Origin: Chloroflexia bacterium
GTDB taxonomy: Bacteria > Chloroflexota > Chloroflexia > Thermomicrobiales > UBA6265
Assembly (NCBI GenBank): GCA_013698495.1
Contig: JACCUV010000120.1
Coordinates: forward strand, 1-6,452
Length of the DNA stretch: 6,452 nucleotides
Direction: 5' to 3'
Shown here: positions 1 to 5,900 of the stretch, piece after piece
Layout of the letters: each line of letters begins with the position of its first letter
Position numbering within the stretch: the stretch's first letter is position 1
Made by a program: the position numbers and the translations under genes
The notes under the pieces: generated by a model
Database searches by the model: none
What the model was told of the DNA's origin: nothing
Seen by the model: only the letters and a program-made list of their open reading frames with translations

Positions 1-279
1 GGTCTCCTCAGCATGCGCGAACGGGCCGCCGCGATTGGCGCCTCGTTGACGATTGTCAGCCGTCCAGGGGGCGGCACGGCAATCATCCTTGAACGGACCC
101 ACACCGAAAGCGTGATGTCGGACGATGTCCTGGCCGACCTGATCTCGGTCGAGCACACCCGTTGGGGGATCGACGGCCTTGGGCAGGACGAGAGCGATCA
201 CGACGTGCTCACCGCGGCGAGCGGCGATTCAGTGCACAATGACGCCAGCAATGCCGAACGCACCGTGGGAGAATCCTGA
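1..279 (+). CDS. Sensor histidine kinase, C-terminal end (partial, NarL/DesK type)
   Basis: This is the 3' end of a gene that begins outside the window; the frame is open from base 1 to the TGA at 277-279. The first residues read GLLSMRERAAAIGA and then SRPGGGTAI. This is the classic last part of the HATPase_c domain (the G-box helix and final strand) in HisKA_3-type kinases that pair with NarL/LuxR regulators. Such kinases autophosphorylate a histidine and pass the phosphate to their partner, which here is the gene 3 nt downstream. The phospho-acceptor histidine, sensor region and any membrane segments lie outside the window, so the signal is unknown. Unusually, about 60 residues follow the point where the domain normally ends. 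This tail is rich in D, E, S, T and H and has no domain I recognise. Codon use in it is GC-rich at third positions, like the neighbouring genes, so it looks genuinely coding. Confidence 0.85.
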   Translation, partial: GLLSMRERAAAIGASLTIVSRPGGGTAIILERTHTESVMSDDVLADLISVEHTRWGIDGLGQDESDHDVLTAASGDSVHNDASNAERTVGES

Positions 280-282
280 TCT

Positions 283-918
283 GTGATATCCGTTTTGCTG
301 GTGGACGACCATCCTGTCGTGATCGAAGGACTGCGCAAGCTTCTCGAAGCGGCTGGCGACATCGATGTCACCGGGACAGCTAACGATGCTTCGCAAGCAC
401 TGGAGCGCGCGAAACGGCTGCGCCCGGATGTGGTGCTGCTCGATCTGCGGATGCCGGGCGCCAGCGGTATCCAGGCGACGAGGCGACTGCGCGAGCAGGA
501 CTATGGCGGAGCGGTGATCGTGCTCACGTCGTATGGCGATCAGGCCTATGTGCGACAGGCGCTCGAAGCCGGGGCCGATGGCTACCTGCTCAAATCCACC
601 CCCTCCGACGAGTTGATCCAATCGATTCGATTCGCGGCCAAGGGCCGCCGCCAATTGAGCCCGGAACTGCTCGATGGCGTGCTGGAGGATTTCGGCGGTC
701 TCGCCCGCGAGAAAACAGTGCGCGATTCCGACCTCAGCGACGACGACCTCGACATCCTGCGCCTCGCCGGCAAGGGTTCGACCAACCGCGAAATTGGGCT
801 CTCCATGAATCGCAGCGAAGTCGCGATCAAGAAACGGCTCCAGGTCATCTTCGGCAAACTCGGCGCGGTCGACCGCGCCCACGCCGTGGCCGAGGCAATT
901 CACCGCGGCCTCATCTAA
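283..918 (+). CDS. NarL/LuxR-type response regulator
   Basis: This 211-residue cytoplasmic regulator has the normal length for its family. The receiver domain covers residues 1-120: acidic pocket D8/D9, phospho-acceptor D54 in VLLDLRMPG, switch threonine T82, Y101, and conserved K104. A linker with LSPELL follows. A LuxR/GerE-type helix-turn-helix occupies about 150-211 (STNREIGLSMNRSEVAIKKR, then FGKLGAVDRAHAVAEA). The GTG start at 283 is favoured because GGGAGA at 267-272 lies 10 nt upstream and the frame begins exactly with a receiver strand (MISVLLVDDHP). The 3-nt gap to the kinase implies translational coupling and a cognate pair. The DNA-binding half is divergent: the usual LTxRE start is LSDDD, and the recognition helix carries E179, A181 and R185 where NarL has T, K188 and K192. 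Targets are unknown; the downstream membrane protein gene is one candidate. Confidence 0.93.
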   Translation: MISVLLVDDHPVVIEGLRKLLEAAGDIDVTGTANDASQALERAKRLRPDVVLLDLRMPGASGIQATRRLREQDYGGAVIVLTSYGDQAYVRQALEAGADGYLLKSTPSDELIQSIRFAAKGRRQLSPELLDGVLEDFGGLAREKTVRDSDLSDDDLDILRLAGKGSTNREIGLSMNRSEVAIKKRLQVIFGKLGAVDRAHAVAEAIHRGLI

Positions 919-944
919 TTCCAGGTCACGAATCGTTTAGGATT

Positions 945-985
945 GGCGCTTGGGCGCCGGCCGCGAGCATTGCGCGCCTTCGCGC
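945..985 (+). other. Two small GC hairpins in the gap before the DUF2298 gene
   Basis: Two short inverted repeats lie between the response regulator stop and the next start. One is GGCGC-TTGG-GCGCC at 945-958; the other is GCGCG-CCTT-CGCGC at 972-985. Both have 5-bp stems and 4-nt loops. Neither is followed by a T-run, so they are not canonical intrinsic terminators. In DNA this GC-rich such stems arise easily by chance. They could affect readthrough from the two-component genes into the DUF2298 gene, but that is only a possibility. I see no convincing promoter in this gap. Confidence 0.3.
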
Positions 986-1024
986 CCGTCGCGCCATGCG
1001 GCGATCAATGTCAGGACGTAGCGC

Positions 1025-3325
1025 GTGGATTCGATCGGCGTCATCGTTTCGTGGTACTTGGTCACAACTCTCGCCAGCATCGCCTTCACACCCCTGGCCC
1101 TCCTGCTCTTTCGGCGGTTCACCGATCGCGGCGCAAGTTTCGCCCGCACGTTCGCGATGCTCGTGTTCGTGTGGCCAGCATGGTTCCTGGCGGGGGTGAT
1201 TCCCGGCATCGTGCGCTTCACCGAAGTCGCACTGTGGGCAACGCTCGTCATCGGCGGAGTAGCAAGCTGGGCGTTGGCGATCCGGATACGGGCGATTGAT
1301 CGCGAAGCGTTGACGCATGTTGGGCTCGGCGAAGTCGCCCACCTCATCCTCTTCGCGGCCTACATCTGGTTCCGGGGCTTTAATCCCACGATCCAGAATC
1401 AGGAAAAGCTCTCAGACCTGATGATGCTGGCGTCGACGATGCGGGCCGAGTCGATGCCGCCCAACGATGCGTGGCTTGCCGGTGAAACGATCAACTACTA
1501 CTACGTCGGCTATGTGCCGTGGGCCGCGATCGGCAAACTGATTGAAACCACACCCGCGATTGCCTACAACCTTGCCCTTGCCAGTGTGTTTGCCTGCACG
1601 GTGATGGCGGCGGCAGGAGTGGCCGCCAATGTCGCCGGTCGGTTCTATTCGCTGACGCTGGCGCGCGTCGCCGGCGCACTGGGCGGACTGCTCGTCATCG
1701 TTATGGCGACGCCGTGGTCGATGTTCACGGCGATCGAACGTCGCGACACGATCTGGGACGCGTTCTGGTTCGATTTCCTGTGGGCGGCCACCCGCCAACT
1801 CGGGGCCGGGAACCTGGAAGCGATCACCGAGTTCCCGGCATTCAGTTTTCAACTTGGCGACCTCCACCCACACCTGCTGGCGCTGCCCTACACGATCCTC
1901 GCCCTGGGTATGGCCTGGATGCTCGCGATCCTGCCTCGCCCTGGCGAATCCGGATCGATCGGGCGCCAGTGGTGGCGAATCGCGATCGCGGGCGGAACCG
2001 TCGGCGCGCTGTACGCGATGAACTCCTGGGATTACCCGGCGTACCTGTTGCTGGCGCTCGGTGGCCTCGCGGCCGGCACGGCAGGTTGGCCCGCGCGCCA
2101 ACGTTTGGCGGCGGCGCTGTTGCTGCTCGGGAGTTCGGTGATCGCCTGGATTCCGTTTTACGTCAACTTCGAATCCCCTACGGCATCGGCCAACACCCCG
2201 TTTGCGGATGCGGCGATCGATATCCCCGTGGTCGGAGGGATCCTCGCCTCGGTCGCGGGATGGACTGGTGAGAAGACCACGCCCTGGGAATACCTGGGGC
2301 TGCTCGGATTTCCGTACGCGATCGCAATGTGCCTGATCGGCTGGGAGATGTGGCGTCGGCGCGATTTCCCGAGTGACCCGGCGTTGACCAGAATCGTGCT
2401 CGGCGCCGCCGCGCTATTCGGAATCGTCGGATTGCTGGCGCCGATGCCGCTACTCATCCTTGCCGGAATTCCGATCGCCTTGATCCTGCTCCTGTGGCAT
2501 CGCGATCGTGAAGTGTCCGCCGCCAATGTGGCGCTGGCGCTGGCCGCGATGGGCCTGATGCTGACGCTCATCCCTGAATTCATCTACCTGATCGATATCT
2601 TTAACAGCCGCATGAACATCGTTTTCAAGCTCTACTACCAGGCCTGGACGATGCTGGCGCTGGGGGCGGCGATCGGGCTGGCGGTGCTGTTCAACGCCCT
2701 GCGGTCCCTGCCTGTGGCACGAATCGCGGTCGCGGCGATGGTGGTCCTGATCGTCGTCGGGGGCGCGATTCCAGCCGCGATCGGGGGGCGCCAATGGATA
2801 AGCTGGCGCACTGGCGGCGAGGAAACGTGGATCGGCATCGATGGTCTCCACTTTCTCGAAGCGGAGGCTGGGTGGGCGGGCGAGCACCAGGCGATCGAGT
2901 GGTTGTACGCGAATGCGGAGCTCGACGATGTGATGCTTTCGGCCGGTGGCTGCGAATTCACGCTTGATGTCGGCACGACCGCCAGCGGCTCGGGCGTGCC
3001 GACGATCCTCGGCTGGGAAGGGCATGAGTGGCAGTGGCATCTCGGTCAACCGAGTTTCCGGGAAGGCATCCGGGAAAGGATCGTTGACATCAACGCGATG
3101 TGGGCGTCGCTCGATCCGGTGCTGCTCGACCGATACAGCGTGACCCTGTTGTACGTCGGACCGCTGGAGTTGGATGGGGGTCCGTACCGGTCCGAGCGGG
3201 CCAGCGAGACATGTGCGCCCGGTCCATTCCCCAATGCCAGCGACCCAGAATTTCCCGGAGCTGGCTGGACCGAGGTCTACCGCAACGACAACGGCGTGCG
3301 CATCTACCGGCGGGATGGGACATGA
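1025..3325 (+). CDS. DUF2298 (Chlor_Arch_YYY-type) polytopic membrane protein
   Basis: This 766-residue inner-membrane protein has many hydrophobic segments, for example around 11-30, 43-63, 70-88, 105-117, 180-203, 213-232, 285-303, 317-331, 338-352, 361-380, 456-491, 500-522, 541-557 and 564-588. A soluble C-terminal part of about 175 residues follows. Family hallmarks are clear: FNPTIQNQEKLSD (119-131), TINYYYVGY (155-163), LGDLHPHLLALPY (277-289), NSWDYPAY (333-340), RMNIVFKLYYQAW (529-541), and in the tail PTILGWEGHEWQW (659-671) and VGPLE (711-715). The family resembles GT-C polyprenyl-phosphate sugar transferases in layout, so a role in cell-envelope glycan assembly is plausible, but the reaction and substrate are unknown. 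The GTG start at 1025 is supported by AGGA at 1013-1016 (8 nt upstream) and an in-frame TAG at 1019-1021. The N-terminus matches the family start (WYLVTTLASIAFTPLALLLF). The gene is on the same strand as the two-component pair, 106 nt downstream of it, and may be cotranscribed. Confidence 0.93.
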   Translation: MDSIGVIVSWYLVTTLASIAFTPLALLLFRRFTDRGASFARTFAMLVFVWPAWFLAGVIPGIVRFTEVALWATLVIGGVASWALAIRIRAIDREALTHVGLGEVAHLILFAAYIWFRGFNPTIQNQEKLSDLMMLASTMRAESMPPNDAWLAGETINYYYVGYVPWAAIGKLIETTPAIAYNLALASVFACTVMAAAGVAANVAGRFYSLTLARVAGALGGLLVIVMATPWSMFTAIERRDTIWDAFWFDFLWAATRQLGAGNLEAITEFPAFSFQLGDLHPHLLALPYTILALGMAWMLAILPRPGESGSIGRQWWRIAIAGGTVGALYAMNSWDYPAYLLLALGGLAAGTAGWPARQRLAAALLLLGSSVIAWIPFYVNFESPTASANTPFADAAIDIPVVGGILASVAGWTGEKTTPWEYLGLLGFPYAIAMCLIGWEMWRRRDFPSDPALTRIVLGAAALFGIVGLLAPMPLLILAGIPIALILLLWHRDREVSAANVALALAAMGLMLTLIPEFIYLIDIFNSRMNIVFKLYYQAWTMLALGAAIGLAVLFNALRSLPVARIAVAAMVVLIVVGGAIPAAIGGRQWISWRTGGEETWIGIDGLHFLEAEAGWAGEHQAIEWLYANAELDDVMLSAGGCEFTLDVGTTASGSGVPTILGWEGHEWQWHLGQPSFREGIRERIVDINAMWASLDPVLLDRYSVTLLYVGPLELDGGPYRSERASETCAPGPFPNASDPEFPGAGWTEVYRNDNGVRIYRRDGT

Positions 3326-3337
3326 CGAAGTCAGTTT

Positions 3338-3435
3338 CGTAGGGGCGAGCACGCTGGCAGACGCCGCGAGGACCCCGCCGGAGCTGGATCAACACCCATT
3401 CGGCAAGCTCAGGGCAGGCTCGGTGGACCCCTACG
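3338..3435. repeat. 98-bp palindrome-ended element, MITE/REP-like
   Basis: CGTAGGGG at 3338-3345 is repeated in perfect inverted orientation as CCCCTACG at 3428-3435. A second arm pair, CGAGC (3346-3350) and GCTCG (3418-3422), extends the stem with a 5-nt offset on the right. The inner right part (TTCGGCAAGCTCAGGGCAGG, 3399-3418) resembles a short sequence I recall as dispersed in intergenic regions of several bacterial genomes; this is from memory and untested. The element fills nearly the whole gap between two convergent genes, the usual place for such non-autonomous repeats, and could also act as a transcript-end structure for both. It has no coding capacity and no obvious target-site duplication. 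The right arm overlaps the fucosidase stop codon. Confidence 0.6.
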
Positions 3436-4684
3436 TCAGGAACAACTCGATCACCGGCACGAGCACATCGGGGGCTTGAATCGGCAGTTCCAGGATCAAT
3501 TCACCGGCCGAGCCCGGCATGTGCGTGTTCTGGGCTTTCGATTCCGGGTCGATTTCGGTCATCCGGATTTCGGAGGCATCGTTCAACAACTGGGCGTAGG
3601 CGACCTTGCCGGCGAAATTTTGCAGATGGAGGTGTCGCATCGGCCAACTGAGAACATGGAGGTAGAGCCGGTCGCCGCGCTGCGTGAATCGACAATCCAC
3701 AGGCGCCTCGAACTCGCTGGGTCCGGCGCCATGGATCGCGCGCCCGTGCAGCCGCATCCAATCGCCAATGTGAGCCAGCGTCTCCCGCGCCCGCGGTTCG
3801 AACTCGCCGCGGCCGGTTGGCCCGACATTGAGCAACAGGTTTCCACCCTTGCTGACGGTGTCGATCAGCATCCTGACCAACAGATTCGGCGATTTCCAGT
3901 TGAGATTGTCGCGATCGTACCCCCAGCTTCCGTTCAGCGTATGGCAGGCCTCCCACACAACCTCCTGCCCGTTGCGGGTTGGCGGTTCGCTCGGTTGGTA
4001 CTGCTCGGGAGTAACAAAGTCGGCAGATTCGGGGTAGTCGATGCGGTCGTTGAGGATGATCCCCGGCTGGAGCTCGCGAATCATCGTCACCAGTGCTTCG
4101 GAACGCCACGACTCCCGGCTCTTTTCGGGGCCGGTAAAGTCGTACCAGAGAATGTCGATCTTGCCATAATTGGTCAGCAACTCCCGCGTTTGGCCGTCCA
4201 GATAGCCAGTGTATTTTCGGTGATCGCGTCCCTGTTCCCGCTCGCGGAAGGCCCGATCATCACTCTGCGGATGAATGTCGTCGATGGCGAACTCCGGATG
4301 ATGCCAATCGATCACCGAGTGGTAGAAACCGATCTTCAGCCCTTCGGTTCGAAACGCGTCAACCCACTCCTTGAGCAAGTCGCGGCTGATGGGAGTGTTG
4401 GTAACCTTGTAATCGGTCAACGCAGAGTCCCAGAGGCAGAAGCCGTCGTGATGTTTGGAGGTGAGGACTGCGTACTTCCTGCCCGCGGCCCTGGCGTCGG
4501 CGGCCCACCGCCACGGATCGTAAAGATCGGGTTCGAACCGCTCGAAGTATTGCCGGTAGGCCTCGGTCGTGATCTGTTCGCGTTTCTTGACCCACTCGTG
4601 GCGCGCGGGCAAGGCGTAAAGTCCCCAATGAATAAACATGCCGAAGCGATCGTGGGTAAACCACTCCGTATTCCCAAAACCCAC
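3431..4684 (-). CDS. GH29 alpha-L-fucosidase, cytoplasmic
   Basis: This 417-residue retaining glycosidase hydrolyses alpha-linked L-fucose from glycans. Numbered from the revised start, the (beta/alpha)8 catalytic domain shows RFGMFIHWGLY (13-23), SKHHDGFCLWDS (76-87), KIGFYHSVIDWHHPEF (117-132) and KIDILWYDF (175-183), whose D182 aligns with the family nucleophile. VVWEACHTLNGSWGY (242-256) carries E245, a candidate acid/base by analogy with the WE-C motif of bacterial GH29 enzymes. GGNLLLNVGPTGRG (280-293) follows. The short C-terminal region (about 320-417) fits the small beta-sandwich. There is no signal peptide, so it probably acts on imported oligosaccharides. An in-frame GTG at 4708 gives 425 residues, but GAGGAGGG at 4692-4699 sits inside that extension, 7-8 nt before GTG 4684, and the family fold starts right after it; I therefore chose 4684. 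It lies 106 nt downstream of the RNase Z gene on the same strand. Its last codons overlap the palindromic element. Exact linkage preference cannot be read from sequence. Confidence 0.93.
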   Translation of the reverse strand: MGFGNTEWFTHDRFGMFIHWGLYALPARHEWVKKREQITTEAYRQYFERFEPDLYDPWRWAADARAAGRKYAVLTSKHHDGFCLWDSALTDYKVTNTPISRDLLKEWVDAFRTEGLKIGFYHSVIDWHHPEFAIDDIHPQSDDRAFREREQGRDHRKYTGYLDGQTRELLTNYGKIDILWYDFTGPEKSRESWRSEALVTMIRELQPGIILNDRIDYPESADFVTPEQYQPSEPPTRNGQEVVWEACHTLNGSWGYDRDNLNWKSPNLLVRMLIDTVSKGGNLLLNVGPTGRGEFEPRARETLAHIGDWMRLHGRAIHGAGPSEFEAPVDCRFTQRGDRLYLHVLSWPMRHLHLQNFAGKVAYAQLLNDASEIRMTEIDPESKAQNTHMPGSAGELILELPIQAPDVLVPVIELFLT

Positions 4685-4691
4685 GCCTGAA

Positions 4692-4699
4692 CCCTCCTC
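4692..4699 (-). promoter_or_regulatory. Strong Shine-Dalgarno that decides the fucosidase start
   Basis: On the minus strand these bases read GAGGAGGG, close to a perfect anti-16S match. They lie 7-8 nt upstream of GTG 4682-4684. They fall inside the coding extension that would result from the farther upstream GTG at 4706-4708, which has no comparable site in front of it. This favours 4684 as the true start. Confidence 0.8.
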
Positions 4700-4710
4700 T
4701 AACTGCACAC

Positions 4711-4718
4711 TGTATACA
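4711..4718. promoter_or_regulatory. TGTATACA palindrome upstream of fucosidase (possible operator or -10)
   Basis: A perfect 8-bp palindrome, TGTATACA, lies 26 nt before the fucosidase start (GTG 4684) and is AT-rich in an otherwise GC-rich gap. On the minus strand, TATACA could serve as a -10 hexamer, although I find no good -35 at the right distance. The core also resembles the GTATAC centre of operators bound by GntR/FadR-type sugar regulators. No such regulator gene is in the window. The rest of the 106-nt gap holds only a weak inverted repeat, ACCGGC (4719-4724) with GCCGGT (4746-4751), which could be part of a structured leader. Confidence 0.3.
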
Positions 4719-4790
4719 ACCGGCTACTGGGCAGTGACGTTACCCGCCGGTCCGATGGCCGTCAAGGGGTCGAGGCGCGCGCCAGGCCGC

Positions 4791-5726
4791 TTAGCCGCTC
4801 CGATCCAAACGCTCGTATCCATTGGTGAATGAGAGCCGCGCCGAGAGGCCCGGTTCGCCGATGTCCGTGGCGGCAAAGATCGTCCGAGCGTCATCCTGGT
4901 GACGGTGAGGATCGTCGATTCTGCCGCTAAAGTGGGTCAGCCAGAGCCGGTCGACTCCGGCGGCGCGGGCCTGGGCGCACGCCTGCCTGATCGTCATGTG
5001 CCCGTGGCGTGCGGGATCCGCCTCGTAATCGTCGAGCGCGTATGTGCCCTCGCTGACCAACAGATCGACTCCGTTCACGAACTCCCTGAGCGACTCGTTG
5101 GCCCGCGAGTCGGTCAGAAACGCGAACGACAGCCCCTTGCGAGGTGGACCGACCACGGCAACCGGCCTCACCATATCGTCACCGACCGCCACCGCTTCGC
5201 CGCGCTGGAGACGCGACCATTGCGGGCGTGGAATACCGAGCGCCTCCGCCTTTCGCGGATCGAAGGCGGGCGCGCGATCGAGTTCGATGCGGTAGACGAG
5301 ACACGTCACATGATGATCGGCCTCCCGCACCTGTCCCCGCAGACCGTTTGGAAAGTCGAATCGGTCGCCGTCACTCAGTTCGCTAACCACGATTTCGTAC
5401 GGCAATTGCGCGGCGATAACTCGCAAACCGGCAACGACGGCCGCGGCGCCCGACGGACCGTAGATTATCATCGGTTCGGTGCGCCCGGCGTTGGCCACAG
5501 TGTGAAACAACCCGGGCAATCCAGCGACGTGATCGGCATGGAGGTGGGTTAGGCAAATGACGTCGAGGCGACGGAATCCCCAGTGAAACTTCCGCATTTG
5601 CACCTGCGTGCCCTCGCCGCAGTCGAACAGCGCCAACGATCCTCCCGAACGTACGATCAGGCTGGAAAGCGGCCGATCGGGCAGGGGAACCATGGCGCCG
5701 GTTCCGAGCAGCAAGAGGTCGATCAC
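4791..5726 (-). CDS. rnz: Ribonuclease Z (short-form tRNase Z, metallo-beta-lactamase fold)
   Basis: This is a 311-residue soluble zinc phosphodiesterase, close to the length of the B. subtilis enzyme. RNase Z cuts pre-tRNAs just after the discriminator base so that CCA can be added. The metal site is complete: H61, H63, D65 and H66 in THLHADHVAGLPGL (60-73), H138/H139 in DHHVTCLVYR, D206 in TDSR, and H265 in LTHFSGR. The N-terminus (LLLLGTGAMVPLPDRPLSS) and the AFDPRKAEALGIP segment followed by LQRGEAV (155-179) are typical of RNase Z rather than other members of the fold. Small departures are TDSRANE for the usual DTRP and HGHMTIRQA for the usual HST..QAA. The GTG start (5724-5726) has GAGGA in front with about 10 nt spacing, and the first strand begins immediately. 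It is divergent from the RNHCP gene and upstream of the fucosidase. A specialised RNase Z-like paralogue acting on another nucleic acid or small substrate cannot be excluded. Confidence 0.88.
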   Translation of the reverse strand: MIDLLLLGTGAMVPLPDRPLSSLIVRSGGSLALFDCGEGTQVQMRKFHWGFRRLDVICLTHLHADHVAGLPGLFHTVANAGRTEPMIIYGPSGAAAVVAGLRVIAAQLPYEIVVSELSDGDRFDFPNGLRGQVREADHHVTCLVYRIELDRAPAFDPRKAEALGIPRPQWSRLQRGEAVAVGDDMVRPVAVVGPPRKGLSFAFLTDSRANESLREFVNGVDLLVSEGTYALDDYEADPARHGHMTIRQACAQARAAGVDRLWLTHFSGRIDDPHRHQDDARTIFAATDIGEPGLSARLSFTNGYERLDRSG

Positions 5727-5757
5727 AACACCTTTTTCCTCGCGCGACGAGACGGTT

Positions 5758-5786
5758 TTGATTGCGGATTCGGTTCACCGTACAAT
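5758..5786 (+). promoter_or_regulatory. Sigma70-type promoter for the RNHCP gene
   Basis: TTGATT (5758-5763) and TACAAT (5781-5786) are separated by exactly 17 bp, each one or two bases from the consensus -35 and -10. A start near 5793 would give a leader of about 108 nt before ATG 5901. The site is in the divergent region between the RNase Z and RNHCP genes, pointing toward the latter. This is the best promoter match I found in the window. The corresponding minus-strand promoter for RNase Z is not obvious. Confidence 0.6.
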
Positions 5787-5886
5787 GTGGAAGCGCACAT
5801 CATCTTCGCAACGATCCCTCGTGCGATCCGAGCAGTATGAGCGACGGCGCCCGGGACCATGCTTGAATCCGATCTCGTGTCACTTC

Positions 5887-5890
5887 AGGA
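5887..5890 (+). promoter_or_regulatory. Shine-Dalgarno that decides the RNHCP gene start
   Basis: AGGA lies 10 nt before ATG 5901. The upstream in-frame ATG at 5859 has only GGGA two nt before it, too close to work. The site therefore supports the shorter protein. Confidence 0.55.
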
Positions 5891-5900
5891 ACGTTCACGC

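Noticed and set aside
229..903. 224-codon open frame on the minus strand opposite the response regulator
   Set aside because: It is the antisense shadow of a clear response regulator with all catalytic residues; its translation has no recognisable motif.
919..1024. Promoter for the DUF2298 gene (TAGGAT at 939-944 as a -10)
   Set aside because: No acceptable -35 lies 16-18 bp upstream, so the match is not better than chance.
2450..3352. 300-codon minus-strand frame opposite the DUF2298 gene end
   Set aside because: The plus-strand frame carries family motifs throughout this region; the minus frame is rich in R, H and Q as expected for an antisense GC-rich shadow.
3476..4690. 404-codon plus-strand frame opposite the fucosidase
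   Set aside because: The minus strand has an uninterrupted GH29 protein with conserved active-site motifs; the opposite frame has none and is a codon-bias artefact.
4899..5552. 217-codon plus-strand frame opposite the RNase Z gene
   Set aside because: It is antisense to a complete metallo-beta-lactamase-fold enzyme and has no motif of its own.
5761..5786. Minus-strand promoter for RNase Z (TTGTAC with ATCAAA)
   Set aside because: The spacing is 17 bp, but the -10 is poor and the bases overlap the much better plus-strand promoter.
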